Positions 17,688 through 26,760 are shown, counted from the stretch's first letter. The stretch is 55,328 nt of DNA from Oscillospiraceae bacterium (GCA_017468865.1 JAFUHM010000079.1:1-55328), one strand, 5' to 3'. Translations and numbers: made by a program. Notes: generated from the sequence alone by a model not told the origin.

Positions 17688-19138
17688 GCACCGCACCCCA
17701 TAAGATACGCATTTACTTCCTTTGCGCAGTCACGTCCCTCTCGTATCGCCCATACCACAAGGGACTGTCCCCTGTGCATATCGCCTGCGGAAAATACCTT
17801 CTCACGGCTCGACCTGTAATGTCCTGCATCCGTCATCACCGTATTCCTCGGGGAAAGCGCCACATCAAAGGCATCCGCAAGGGACTTCTCCGCCCCCGTG
17901 AATCCTGCGGCGATAAGCACCATCCCGCAGGGGATGATCTCTTCGCTCCCATCGATCTGCACGGGTCTGCCGCTGTCAAAGCTGAGGCTGACCGTCTCCG
18001 CCGCCTTCACTCTGCCTTTGTCGTCGGGTATGAACCTCTTCACTGTCTTCCGATACCTTCTCGGATCCTCGCCGAAGACTGCAATCGCCTCTTCCTGTCC
18101 GTAATCGGTCTTGAGCACCTTCGGCCACTCAGGCCACGGATTGCTGTCAAGGCGTGTTTCGGAGGGCTTCGGCATCATTTCGAGCTGGATGACGCTCTTT
18201 GCTCCCTGTCTCAGAGCGGACGCCGCACAGTCATTTCCCGTATCGCCGCCGCCGATGATGACCACATCTTTGTACTTTGCGCTTATCCCCGCTGTGACAT
18301 CGCTGCCGCCGAGCAGTCCCTTTGTCACGCTCTTGAGATAGTCCACGGCAAAGTATATCCCCTGCGCATCTCTGCCCGGCACCTGTATGTCACGGGGGAC
18401 AGACGAGCCGCAGGCAAGCACCACCGCATCATAGGAGGACAGCAGTTCATCTGCACTGATGTCCTTTCCTGCCTCCGTGCCGCACCTGAATCCTATGCCC
18501 TCGCTCTCCATGAGGCGTATACGCCTCATGACGATGTCCTTTTCCAGCTTCATATTAGGGATACCGTACATGAGGAGTCCGCCGGGGCGATCCTCCCTCT
18601 CATATACCGTGACTGTGTGCCCGAAACGGTTGAGTATCTGCGCACAGGCAAGCCCCGAAGGACCCGAGCCTATGACTGCCGCCCTTTTCCCCGTCCTTTC
18701 CTTTGGCGGGCAGGGCTTTATATGCCCTGTCTCAAAGGCGTGCTCTATTATGGCAAACTCATTTTCCTTTACCGTGACAGCCTTGCCGTCAAGTCCGTTG
18801 GTGCAGGACTTTTCGCACAGTGCGGGACACACACGGGCTGTAAATTCGGGGAATGAGGAGGTGAGCAGAAGTCTGTCCGCCGCCTCGTCCCACAGCCCAT
18901 ATGAGAGAAGTTCGTTCCATTCGGGACACAGATTTCCCAGCGGGCATCCTGCGAACATACCGCCGAGCATGACACCCGACTGGCAGAAGGGTACGCCGCA
19001 GTTCATGCAGCGTGCCGCCTGATGCCGCCTGCTCTCCTCATCAAGGGGCGCATGAAATTCCCTGTAATCGTCTATCCTCTCAAAGGGGGGAACGGCGATG
19101 TTCTCTTCCCTGTCATATCTCAGAAAACCGTCCTTCAT
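17684..19138 (-). CDS. gltD: Glutamate synthase small subunit (NADPH-dependent GltD)
   Basis: 484 residues. The N-terminal domain has the two iron-sulfur cysteine groups (ARCMNCGVPFC and GCPLGNLCPEWN). It is followed by the FAD-binding motif VIGSGPSGLACAQ and the NADPH-binding motif IIGGGDTGNDCAAS. It takes electrons from NADPH and passes them through flavin and clusters to GltB, to turn 2-oxoglutarate and glutamine into two glutamates. The start overlaps the gltB stop by four bases, and its stop overlaps purF, so translation is coupled on both sides. Confidence 0.96.
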   Translation of the reverse strand: MKDGFLRYDREENIAVPPFERIDDYREFHAPLDEESRRHQAARCMNCGVPFCQSGVMLGGMFAGCPLGNLCPEWNELLSYGLWDEAADRLLLTSSFPEFTARVCPALCEKSCTNGLDGKAVTVKENEFAIIEHAFETGHIKPCPPKERTGKRAAVIGSGPSGLACAQILNRFGHTVTVYEREDRPGGLLMYGIPNMKLEKDIVMRRIRLMESEGIGFRCGTEAGKDISADELLSSYDAVVLACGSSVPRDIQVPGRDAQGIYFAVDYLKSVTKGLLGGSDVTAGISAKYKDVVIIGGGDTGNDCAASALRQGAKSVIQLEMMPKPSETRLDSNPWPEWPKVLKTDYGQEEAIAVFGEDPRRYRKTVKRFIPDDKGRVKAAETVSLSFDSGRPVQIDGSEEIIPCGMVLIAAGFTGAEKSLADAFDVALSPRNTVMTDAGHYRSSREKVFSAGDMHRGQSLVVWAIREGRDCAKEVNAYLMGCGA

Positions 19139-22100
19139 GCCCTCGCCCCCTTCTGCATCTCCTCGAATGCCGCTTCCTGTGCATCCTCAAAGTTCTTTCC
19201 TGCTTTCATATACCGCTGTGTAAGTTCGGTCATCCTCCTGTATTCGTGAGGTATCACCTTCTTGAATTTGGGGAGATATTCCCCGAACCGCTCCATTATG
19301 CTCTTTGCCAGCGGCGAGCCTGTGCAGCTGATATGCTCCTCGATAAGCGACCTCAGCAGGCTGATGTCCTCTTCCTCCTCAACATGGGAGTATCCCACGA
19401 GAGATCGGTTGAGCCTGGTGTAAAGGTCATTGTTCTCATCGAGCACATAGGCAACTCCGCCGCTCATGCCTGCCGCAAAATTCTTGCCCACTGCGCCCAG
19501 GATAACTGCCGTGCCGCCTGTCATATATTCGCAGCCGTGATCTCCCGTGCCTTCGGCCACCACATCCGCACCGGAATTTCTCACGCAGAATCTCTCACCT
19601 GCGATGCCGTTTATGAATGCCTTGCCCGATGTCGCACCGAAGAGTGCCACATTTCCTATTATGATGTTCTCGTGAGGAACAAGGCCGCTCTTCTTCGGCG
19701 GGAATACCGCAAGCGTACCGCCCGAAAGTCCCTTGCCGAAATAGTCGTTGGCATCTCCCTCCAGCGTTATCTTCATGGATGAGGGGATGAATGCGCCGAA
19801 GGACTGTCCGCCGCTTCCCTTTGCGTTGATGGTGTAGGAAATGGACTGTCCCTTCTTGTGTGATGTGATGTATGATCCTGTGAGCGTGCCGAATGTCCTG
19901 TCAAGATTTGTCACATTTATGTCCGTCACAGGATCACGTCCCTCTTTCAGTGCCTTCTCCAGTTCGGGTATCAGCACCCGTTCGTCCGCCGTCTTCTCCA
20001 GTTCAAAGTCAAAGTCTCTGCCCTTCTCGTGATGCACCGCACAGCAGGGAACATCAAGTATCCTGTCAAGCTCTATGCTGCTGTTCTTCTTCTGTCTGAG
20101 AAGATCCGTCCTGCCTACCAGTTCATCCACGGTGCGCACGCCGAGCCGCGCCATGTATTCACGCATCTCTTCAGCTATGAAGCGCATGAAGTTTATCACA
20201 TATTCGGGCTTTCCTTTAAATCTCCTGCGAAGTTCGGGGTCCTGTGTAGCCACGCCCACAGGGCAGGTATCCAGGTTGCACACCCTCATCATCACGCAGC
20301 CCATCGTCACCAGCGGAGCGGTGGCAAAGCCGAATTCCTCCGCCCCCAGACAGGCAGCTATGACAACATCCCGTCCCGTCATGAGCTTTCCGTCCGTCTC
20401 TATGGATATGCGCTCACGCAGACCGTTCTTCACCAGCGTCTGATGAGTCTCCGCAAGTCCGAGTTCCCAGGGAAGGCCTGCATTGTGTATGGATGAATAG
20501 GGAGCCGCTCCCGTACCGCCGTCATGTCCCGATATGAGCACCAGTCCTGCGCCTGCCTTTGCCACGCCCGACGCTATGGTGCCCACTCCTGCCTCGGAGA
20601 CCAGCTTTACCGAGATGCGTGCGTTCCTGTTGGCATTTTTCAGATCGTATATGAGCTGTGCCAGATCCTCTATGGAATATATATCATGGTGCGGCGGCGG
20701 TGAGATGAGCGCTACTCCGGGAGTAGCCCGTCTTGTCTTTGCTATCCGGGGATACACCTTCCCGCCGGGGAGATGTCCTCCCTCACCGGGCTTTGCGCCC
20801 TGCGCCATCTTTATCTGTATCTCATCTGCGGAGCAGAGATATTCCGACGTCACCCCGAAGCGCCCCGATGCCACCTGCTTGATGGCGGAGCAGCGGTCAT
20901 TTTCCGTACCCTTCGAAGCGATGCGCTCATCATCTTCGCCGCCCTCACCGCTGTTTGATCTGCCGTGTATGCGGTTCATGGCAATCGCCATACATTCATG
21001 AGCCTCTTTAGAGATAGAGCCGTAGGACATGGCACCCGTCTTGAACCTGCGCATGATGCTCTCCGCACTCTCCACCTCATCGAGGGGGACACAAGGCGTA
21101 TCATCCGCAAATTCCATGCACGAGCGTATGGTTATGTGCCTGTCGTCCGAATCAATGACCTTCGAGTATTCCTTGAAAAGAGAATAGTCATCACGCCATA
21201 CGGACTGTTGGAGCAGATGTATCGCCCTCGGATCGTAGAGGTGATCTTCACCTCCTGCTCTGCGCCTGTGAAGTCCCATGTCCGGAAGAGATCCCTCAAT
21301 GATATTCCCATTGGGCGCAAATGCCCTTGCGTGCATCCTGCGTGAACGGCTCTCTATATCCTCTATTCCTATGCCGCCTATGCGGCTGATGATTCCGGGT
21401 AAGTATTTGTCCGAAAGCTCCTTCGACAGACCCAGCGCCTCAAATATCTTTGAGCCCTGATAGGACTGGAGCGTGGATATACCCATCTTTGCGGCGATCT
21501 TCACGATGCCGTTGACAGCCGCACTGATGTAGTCATTGACTGCCAGAGTATAATCCTTGTCGATGCGTCCCTTGCCTATCAGCTCTCTTATGCTGTCAAG
21601 CGCCAGATAGGGATTTACCGCACCTGCGCCGAGTCCGAGAAGTGCCGCAAAATGATGCACTTCGTAGGGCTCGCCGCTCTCCACGATGATGGATACCGCC
21701 GTATTCATCCTTGTGCGGACAAGATACGACTGAAGTGCGGACACCGCCAGAAGCGAGGGTATCGAAAGATGCTCCCCGTCTATGCCCCTGTCCGTGAGGA
21801 TAAGTATGGCTGCATTGTTCTCATGTGCCTTCTCCGCCTGCTCATACAGTCCTTCGATGGCCTGTTCAAGGGTCATATCGGGAGTATAGAGCATGGATAT
21901 GTCTGCCGTCCTGAACCAGTCTGATGCGGTGTGCCTTATCTTCATCATGTCGGTGTTGGTAAGGATGGGATTGTGTATCTTCAGCACACGGCAGTTGTTC
22001 TCGTCTTCTCTGAGGATATTCCCCTTAAATCCCAGATACACGCTGGCAGAAGTAACTATCTTCTCCCTGATGCTGTCAATGGGGGGATTTGTCACCTGTG

Positions 22101-23619
22101 CGAACATCTGCTTGAAGTAGTCAAACAGGGGCGGATCCTTTTCGGACAGCACCGCAAGGGGCTTGTCCGTGCCCATCGAGGCGATAGGCTCGCTCCCGTT
22201 CTCAGCCATAGGCACGATGACGGAGGAAAGCTCATCATAGCTGTATCCGAAGTATTTTTGCAGGCGAAGGAGCTTATCTCCCTCGTTGACTGCCGTCTTC
22301 TGATTGGGCGTATGCAGATCACGGAGCCTGAAAAGATGCTTGTCCACCCATTCGCCGTAGGGCTTGCCGTGGGCAAAGTCATCCTTTATCTCATCATCAT
22401 ATATCACCCGTCCCTGCACCGTGTCACAGACAAGCATCTTTCCGGGATGCAGGCGCTCTTTCTTTATGATATGCTCCTCGTCTATGTCAAGGGCGCCTGT
22501 CTCCGACGAGATGATGATGTTTCCCGTATCGGTAAGGCAGTATCTCGACGGACGCAGCCCGTTCCTGTCAAGTATCGCTCCGCAGATGTCTCCGTCGGAG
22601 AATATGATGGATGCAGGGCCGTCCCATGGCTCGAGCTGTGCCGCATAATACTGGTAGAACGCCCTCTTCTCACGGCTCATGTTCTCATCATGCTGCCAGG
22701 GTTCGGGCAGGCACATAGTCACCGCAAGGGGCAGGGGCACACCGCACATCTCCATAAATTCAAGGGTATTGTCAAGCCTTGCGGAGTCCGATCCCGTCAC
22801 ATCTATGAAGGGGAACACATCCCCGAATCTTTCCTCAAGCACATCCGAATGAAGTATGCTCTCACGGGAAAGCATCTTGTCCACATTTCCCGTGATGGTG
22901 TTTATCTCGCCGTTATGCACCATAAGGCGGTTAGGATGCGCCTTCTGCCATGACGGCTCGGTATTTGTGGAGAAGCGTGAGTGTACGAGAGAGATCGCAC
23001 TCTCATATCTCCCGCATTCAAGGTCGCCGTAGAAGCGGCGGAGCTGTCCCACAAGGAACATACCCTTATATACTATCGTCCTGCATGAGAGGGAACATAC
23101 ATATGCATTGGGCTTTGCCTTCTCGAACAGACGGCGAGCCACATACAGCCTCCTGTCAAAGTCCGCATCCGTACCGCAGTCATCGGGTCTCTTTATGAAA
23201 GCCTGCTTTATCACGGGGCAGCTGTCCTTCGCCTTGTCTCCGAGTATTTCGGGATGAACAGGGACATCACGCCAGAAAAGCAGTTCAAGTCCCTCCCCTG
23301 CAAGCACTTCCTCAAAAGCTCTCTGTGAACGGTTTGCATCTCCATGGGGCAGAAAGAACATACCGATCGCATAATGTCTTTTTTCGGGAAGGTCATAGAG
23401 CGATGAAAAGTAGCTGTGAGAGATCTGAAGGAGCACGCCCACGCCGTCGCCTGTCTTGCCGTCGGCGTCCTTGCCGGCACGGTGTTCAAGAGTCTCGACG
23501 ATCTTCAGTGCACTGTCCACGTTCTCCCATGTCTGTTTGCCCGTGATGCTGATGACTGCACCGATTCCGCAGTTGTCATGCTCAAAGGAGGGATCATACA
23601 GACCGTATTGATGGTTCAT
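19135..23619 (-). CDS. gltB: Glutamate synthase large subunit (GltB)
   Basis: 1494 residues, the full length of the ferredoxin/NADPH GOGAT large subunit. The N-terminal class II amidotransferase begins at Cys17 (HDNCGIGAV) after a 16-residue propeptide. The FMN-binding synthase domain includes GAKPGEGGHLPGGKVYP and ISGHDGGTGAAPYSS. The [3Fe-4S] cysteines are in CVMMRVCNLDTCPVG. The C-terminal beta-helix has the repeated G-x-x-G pattern (NVALFGATSGKAFINGIAGERF). It is the first gene of the glutamine operon, 74 bases below a strong promoter, with a GAGGTG ribosome site. Confidence 0.97.
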   Translation of the reverse strand: MNHQYGLYDPSFEHDNCGIGAVISITGKQTWENVDSALKIVETLEHRAGKDADGKTGDGVGVLLQISHSYFSSLYDLPEKRHYAIGMFFLPHGDANRSQRAFEEVLAGEGLELLFWRDVPVHPEILGDKAKDSCPVIKQAFIKRPDDCGTDADFDRRLYVARRLFEKAKPNAYVCSLSCRTIVYKGMFLVGQLRRFYGDLECGRYESAISLVHSRFSTNTEPSWQKAHPNRLMVHNGEINTITGNVDKMLSRESILHSDVLEERFGDVFPFIDVTGSDSARLDNTLEFMEMCGVPLPLAVTMCLPEPWQHDENMSREKRAFYQYYAAQLEPWDGPASIIFSDGDICGAILDRNGLRPSRYCLTDTGNIIISSETGALDIDEEHIIKKERLHPGKMLVCDTVQGRVIYDDEIKDDFAHGKPYGEWVDKHLFRLRDLHTPNQKTAVNEGDKLLRLQKYFGYSYDELSSVIVPMAENGSEPIASMGTDKPLAVLSEKDPPLFDYFKQMFAQVTNPPIDSIREKIVTSASVYLGFKGNILREDENNCRVLKIHNPILTNTDMMKIRHTASDWFRTADISMLYTPDMTLEQAIEGLYEQAEKAHENNAAILILTDRGIDGEHLSIPSLLAVSALQSYLVRTRMNTAVSIIVESGEPYEVHHFAALLGLGAGAVNPYLALDSIRELIGKGRIDKDYTLAVNDYISAAVNGIVKIAAKMGISTLQSYQGSKIFEALGLSKELSDKYLPGIISRIGGIGIEDIESRSRRMHARAFAPNGNIIEGSLPDMGLHRRRAGGEDHLYDPRAIHLLQQSVWRDDYSLFKEYSKVIDSDDRHITIRSCMEFADDTPCVPLDEVESAESIMRRFKTGAMSYGSISKEAHECMAIAMNRIHGRSNSGEGGEDDERIASKGTENDRCSAIKQVASGRFGVTSEYLCSADEIQIKMAQGAKPGEGGHLPGGKVYPRIAKTRRATPGVALISPPPHHDIYSIEDLAQLIYDLKNANRNARISVKLVSEAGVGTIASGVAKAGAGLVLISGHDGGTGAAPYSSIHNAGLPWELGLAETHQTLVKNGLRERISIETDGKLMTGRDVVIAACLGAEEFGFATAPLVTMGCVMMRVCNLDTCPVGVATQDPELRRRFKGKPEYVINFMRFIAEEMREYMARLGVRTVDELVGRTDLLRQKKNSSIELDRILDVPCCAVHHEKGRDFDFELEKTADERVLIPELEKALKEGRDPVTDINVTNLDRTFGTLTGSYITSHKKGQSISYTINAKGSGGQSFGAFIPSSMKITLEGDANDYFGKGLSGGTLAVFPPKKSGLVPHENIIIGNVALFGATSGKAFINGIAGERFCVRNSGADVVAEGTGDHGCEYMTGGTAVILGAVGKNFAAGMSGGVAYVLDENNDLYTRLNRSLVGYSHVEEEEDISLLRSLIEEHISCTGSPLAKSIMERFGEYLPKFKKVIPHEYRRMTELTQRYMKAGKNFEDAQEAAFEEMQKGARA

Positions 23620-23692
23620 TTGTCACACCTCATTTGCAGGAAAAGGACATCCCGTATTTCGTTTTATGATGTCTCTCTCGGTTTTCAAATAA

Positions 23693-23721
23693 AGTATAAT
23701 ACAATTTTTGCAAGTTGTCAA
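23693..23721 (-). promoter_or_regulatory. Promoter of the gltB-gltD-purF-glnN-carA-carB operon
   Basis: Minus strand: TTGACA (complement 23716-23721), 17-base spacer, TATACT (complement 23693-23698). The motif TGCAAGTTG (23709-23717) overlaps the -35 box and spacer. A protein bound there would block polymerase. Transcription would start near 23686, giving a leader of about 67 bases. Confidence 0.8.
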
Positions 23722-23967
23722 GTGTTTTCTTGCATTTTTATATTATTTGTACGATTGACATATTCCCCTTGCACAAGGGCAGCGCCCTTTTAGTCAACTT
23801 GCATATAAAACGCAGGATACAATTATAAATCCTGCAAATTCCACACCACCAAACTATGCTTTACCTTGTAATCATATTATCAAAATATATATGTATTCAT
23901 CATACTTTATGCTGCAAATCACATCAAGGGGACAAAATTGTCGAGAATGATATTTTTGCAAGTTTGT
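23705..23967. repeat. Three copies of a TGCAAGTT motif in the gltB/amt intergenic region
   Basis: Copies lie at 23709-23717 (plus), 23795-23803 (minus, read as CAACTTGCA) and 23957-23965 (plus). The first and third share 13 bases (ATTTTTGCAAGTT). The first sits inside the gltB promoter and the third about 45 bases above the amt -35 box. This is a good candidate operator for a nitrogen regulator acting on both genes. The protein is not identifiable from the window. Confidence 0.45.
23774..23835. promoter_or_regulatory. Hairpins in the gltB/amt intergenic region
   Basis: Two inverted repeats: AAGGGC-AGC-GCCCTT followed by TT (about 23774-23790), and GCAGGAT/ATCCTGC (23812-23818 with 23829-23835). 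The first can also refold with CCCTTGCACAAGGG just to its left, giving two mutually exclusive structures. Both lie upstream of the visible gltB and amt promoters, so they are leader elements only if an extra promoter exists. The rest of 23836-24011 is AT-rich and shows no gene. Confidence 0.35.
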
Positions 23968-24011
23968 TTTTAGAATAATTCATAAATTCCGACAAAATTC
24001 ACCAAAACCCC

Positions 24012-24040
24012 TTGACATTCTCCCCTTTGTGATGTAGAAT
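24012..24040 (+). promoter_or_regulatory. Promoter of the amt-PII gene
   Basis: TTGACA (24012-24017), 17 bases, TAGAAT (24035-24040). The transcript would begin near 24047, immediately before the structured leader at 24050-24099. Confidence 0.75.
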
Positions 24041-24049
24041 ACATTACAA

Positions 24050-24099
24050 CAGCAATGGGGCTGCATAGAGTACAAGGACGTACTTATGCAGTCCCATTG
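24050..24099 (+). promoter_or_regulatory. Structured leader with two hexaloops matching the ANTAR antiterminator target
   Basis: P1: stem CAGC/GCTG (24050-24053 with 24060-24063) closing hexaloop AATGGG. P2: stem GAGTAC/GTACTT (24068-24073 with 24080-24085, one G-U) closing hexaloop AAGGAC. Both loops have A at position 1 and G at position 4, and the stems are four bases apart, as in the two-hairpin motif bound by ANTAR-domain regulators. The same RNA can instead fold into one long hairpin (24053-24073 with 24080-24099, 20 pairs with one bulge) that destroys P1. A long U-run after it is absent, so the exact stopping mechanism is unclear. Confidence 0.62.
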
Positions 24100-24131
24100 T
24101 CTTCAAAATTCATTTACAAGGAGATGATCTT

Positions 24132-25880
24132 ATGAATGAGGAGATCATGTCAACCATCTCGGATATGGTGACCGACGAAGCATTCGGCATATGGTATCTG
24201 ATAGGTGCGGCACTGGTATTCTTCATGCAGGCAGGTTTTGCGATGGTGGAGACGGGGTTTACCCGTGCCAAGAATGCGGGCAACATCATTATGAAGAACC
24301 TGATGGATTTTTGTATCGGTACGGTGATGTTCATTCTTGTGGGCTACGGTCTGCTCTGCGGTGCGGATCAGGGCGGCTTCGCAGGAAAGGTGAGCTACTC
24401 GCTCTTCACGGAGTACGGCGGATTTGAGTTCTCATCCTTCGTATTCAATCTGGTGTTCTGCGCAACAGCCGCTACTATAGTATCGGGCGCTATGGCAGAA
24501 AGGACGAAGTTCATATCCTATTGTGTATACTCCGCAGTTATATCCGCCCTCATCTATCCCATAGAAGCTCACTGGATCTGGGGCGGCGGATGGCTGGCAC
24601 AGGCAGGCTTCCATGACTTTGCAGGCTCCTGCGCTATACACATGGTAGGCGGTATCGCAGCCCTCATCGGCGCAAAGTTCCTCGGCCCCCGCATCGGCAA
24701 ATTCGAGACTGACAAGAACGGCAAAGTCACAAAGGTAAAGGCTATCCCCGGTCACTCCCTTACGATAGGCGCCCTCGGATGCTTTATCCTCTGGTTCGGC
24801 TGGTACGGCTTCAACGGTGCCGCAGCAACCGGCGGAGCACAGCTGGGCTCCATCTTCCTCACCACTACCGTTGCTCCCGCAGTCGCAACAGTGGTATGTA
24901 TGATATTCACATGGCTCAAATACGGCAAGCCCGACGTATCAATGTGCCTCAACGCCTCACTTGCGGGTCTTGTGGGCATCACCGCAGGATGTGACGTAAT
25001 GGACTGCGCAGGTGCAGTCATCGTGGGTGTGGTCAGCGGACTTCTCGTCCCCTTCGGAGTATGGCTCCTCGACTATGTGCTCCACATCGACGACCCCGTG
25101 GGAGCAGTGGCAGTACATATGATGAACGGCATCTGGGGCACAGTTGCAGTCGGCCTCTTTGCCAACCCCGAAGTACCGGGCTATGCAGTTGCAGACGCAA
25201 GCGGCACACAGTTTGCAGGCCTGTTCTACGGCGGCGGCGTATCACTTCTCGGCAAGCAGCTGCTGGCTGTCCTTACAGTAGGCGCATGGACGGCAGTCTG
25301 CATCACAGTGACATATCTTGTGATAAAGAAAGTTTTCGGCCTGCGTGTAACGGCTCATGAGGAAGTCGTAGGCCTTGACATCGAAGAACACGGTCTGGCA
25401 AGCTCCTATTCGGGATTTGTCATGGCTGTGGATACCGACAGTTTCATCGCAGCAGGCGAGCCTGTCCCCGTGGAGAAGGCAGTCGAGCTCTCCTATCAGC
25501 CCACCGTCCACGAGAGTTTCGGCGAGTCGAAGTTCTCACAGGTGTCCATCATATGCAGGCAGAGCAGGTTCGAGCTGCTCAAGCAGGCTCTTGCGGACAT
25601 CGGTGTAGAAGGACTTACCACCACTCAGGTGTTAGGTTCGGGCAAGCTCAGCAAGATAGCCTACTACCGTGGTTCTCCCGTGGAATCCACCCTTGTTCCG
25701 AAGGTAAAGGTGGATGTGGTGATCTCGAAGGTACCCGTGAAGGATGTCATCGAGGCAGCACGAAATGCTCTGTATACAGGTCAGAAGGGCGACGGCAAGA
25801 TATTTGTCTACAATGTGCGTGACGTGGTAAGGGTGCGCACAGGCGAGATAGGCTACGAAGCATTGCAGGATCAGGAATAA
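24132..25880 (+). CDS. amt: Ammonium channel Amt fused to a C-terminal PII (GlnK-like) domain
   Basis: 582 residues. Residues about 15-420 are an Amt/Mep/Rh channel with eleven hydrophobic helices: MQAGFAMVETGFTRAKNAGNIIMKN, AHWIWGGGWLA, FAGSCAIHMVGGIAALIGAKFLGPR and DDPVGAVAVHMMNGIWGT (twin pore histidines). Residues 467-582 are a full PII domain with ALADIGVEGLTTTQVLGSG, a T-loop and the C-terminal signature GDGKIFVYNVRDVVRVRTGE. Where GlnK has Tyr51 (RGAEY), this T-loop reads YYRGSPVE, so uridylylation at that site is not expected. Normally GlnK is a separate gene that plugs the channel; here the plug is tethered. AGGAG precedes the ATG. The gene is divergent from gltB. Confidence 0.93.
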   Translation: MNEEIMSTISDMVTDEAFGIWYLIGAALVFFMQAGFAMVETGFTRAKNAGNIIMKNLMDFCIGTVMFILVGYGLLCGADQGGFAGKVSYSLFTEYGGFEFSSFVFNLVFCATAATIVSGAMAERTKFISYCVYSAVISALIYPIEAHWIWGGGWLAQAGFHDFAGSCAIHMVGGIAALIGAKFLGPRIGKFETDKNGKVTKVKAIPGHSLTIGALGCFILWFGWYGFNGAAATGGAQLGSIFLTTTVAPAVATVVCMIFTWLKYGKPDVSMCLNASLAGLVGITAGCDVMDCAGAVIVGVVSGLLVPFGVWLLDYVLHIDDPVGAVAVHMMNGIWGTVAVGLFANPEVPGYAVADASGTQFAGLFYGGGVSLLGKQLLAVLTVGAWTAVCITVTYLVIKKVFGLRVTAHEEVVGLDIEEHGLASSYSGFVMAVDTDSFIAAGEPVPVEKAVELSYQPTVHESFGESKFSQVSIICRQSRFELLKQALADIGVEGLTTTQVLGSGKLSKIAYYRGSPVESTLVPKVKVDVVISKVPVKDVIEAARNALYTGQKGDGKIFVYNVRDVVRVRTGEIGYEALQDQE

Positions 25881-25886
25881 CACAAA

Positions 25887-25913
25887 GGGGAGCATTCTTC
25901 ATGAATGCTCCCC
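25887..25913 (+). terminator. Hairpin between amt-PII and dapF
   Basis: A perfect 11-base stem (25887-25897 with 25903-25913) and five-base loop. It is followed by AAAGGAGG, the dapF ribosome site, rather than a T-run. It probably attenuates or processes the message between amt and dapF; full termination is doubtful. Confidence 0.55.
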
Positions 25914-25926
25914 AAAGGAGGTTTCT

Positions 25927-26760
25927 ATGAGATTTACCAAAATGCAGGGCATAGGCAATGATTACATATATGTCAACTGCTTTGAAGAGGAAGTATCGGA
26001 TCCCGTCTCCCTCTCGGTGCGCATCAGCGACCGTCACTTCGGCATAGGCTCGGACGGGCTCGTGCTCATCATGCCCTCGGACAACGCCGATCTGCGTATG
26101 CGCATATTCAACGCCGACGGAAGCGAAGCGAAGATGTGCGGCAACGCCTCCCGCTGCATCGGGAAATATGCCTATGAACGGGGCCTTGTGAAGAAAGATA
26201 CCATCACCCTCGAAACGAACAGCGGGATAAAGCCCCTTCATCTTCACACCGAGGGAGACAGGGTAACAGGCGTTTCCGTTGACATGGGCAGGGCAGTCTT
26301 TGAGCCTTCCCTCATCCCCGTCCTTGCCGATGCCCCCATGATAAACGCCCCCGTCATGGCAAACAGCATCAAATGCCGCATCACCGCCGTATCCATGGGA
26401 AATCCCCATTGCGTGACATTCGGCTGCGACCCTGATGAGATACCCATAGACATACTCGGCAAGGCTCTTGAAACCGATCCCCTATTCCCCGACAGGGTCA
26501 ATGCGGAATTTGCCCAGATACTCTCCGACAGTGCCATAAAGATGAGGGTATGGGAGCGTGGTTCGGGGGAAACGCTTGCCTGCGGCACAGGTGCCTGTGC
26601 CACTGCGGCGGCGGCAGTAAAGAACGGTCTCTGCCCCTGCGGCAGCCCCATAACAATGAAGCTGCGGGGCGGCGACCTTGAAGTGACCGTTTCCGAAAAC
26701 TACGACGTGACCATGTGCGGCGGTGCGGAATTTGTATTTGACGGGGAGATGGATGTATGA
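25927..26760 (+). CDS. dapF: Diaminopimelate epimerase
   Basis: 277 residues. The two catalytic cysteines are in the expected motifs, MCGNASRCIGKYAYE (about residue 75) and ACGTGACATAAAAV (about 219). The start is FTKMQGIGNDYIYVN, typical of the family. It converts LL- to meso-diaminopimelate for peptidoglycan and lysine. It has an excellent AAAGGAGG ribosome site and overlaps dapL by four bases. Confidence 0.97.
   Translation: MRFTKMQGIGNDYIYVNCFEEEVSDPVSLSVRISDRHFGIGSDGLVLIMPSDNADLRMRIFNADGSEAKMCGNASRCIGKYAYERGLVKKDTITLETNSGIKPLHLHTEGDRVTGVSVDMGRAVFEPSLIPVLADAPMINAPVMANSIKCRITAVSMGNPHCVTFGCDPDEIPIDILGKALETDPLFPDRVNAEFAQILSDSAIKMRVWERGSGETLACGTGACATAAAAVKNGLCPCGSPITMKLRGGDLEVTVSENYDVTMCGGAEFVFDGEMDV

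Noticed and set aside
24053..24099. Simple intrinsic terminator in the amt leader
   Set aside because: The long hairpin is strong, but no U-run follows it. The two-hexaloop alternative explains the sequence better, so it is listed as a regulatory leader.
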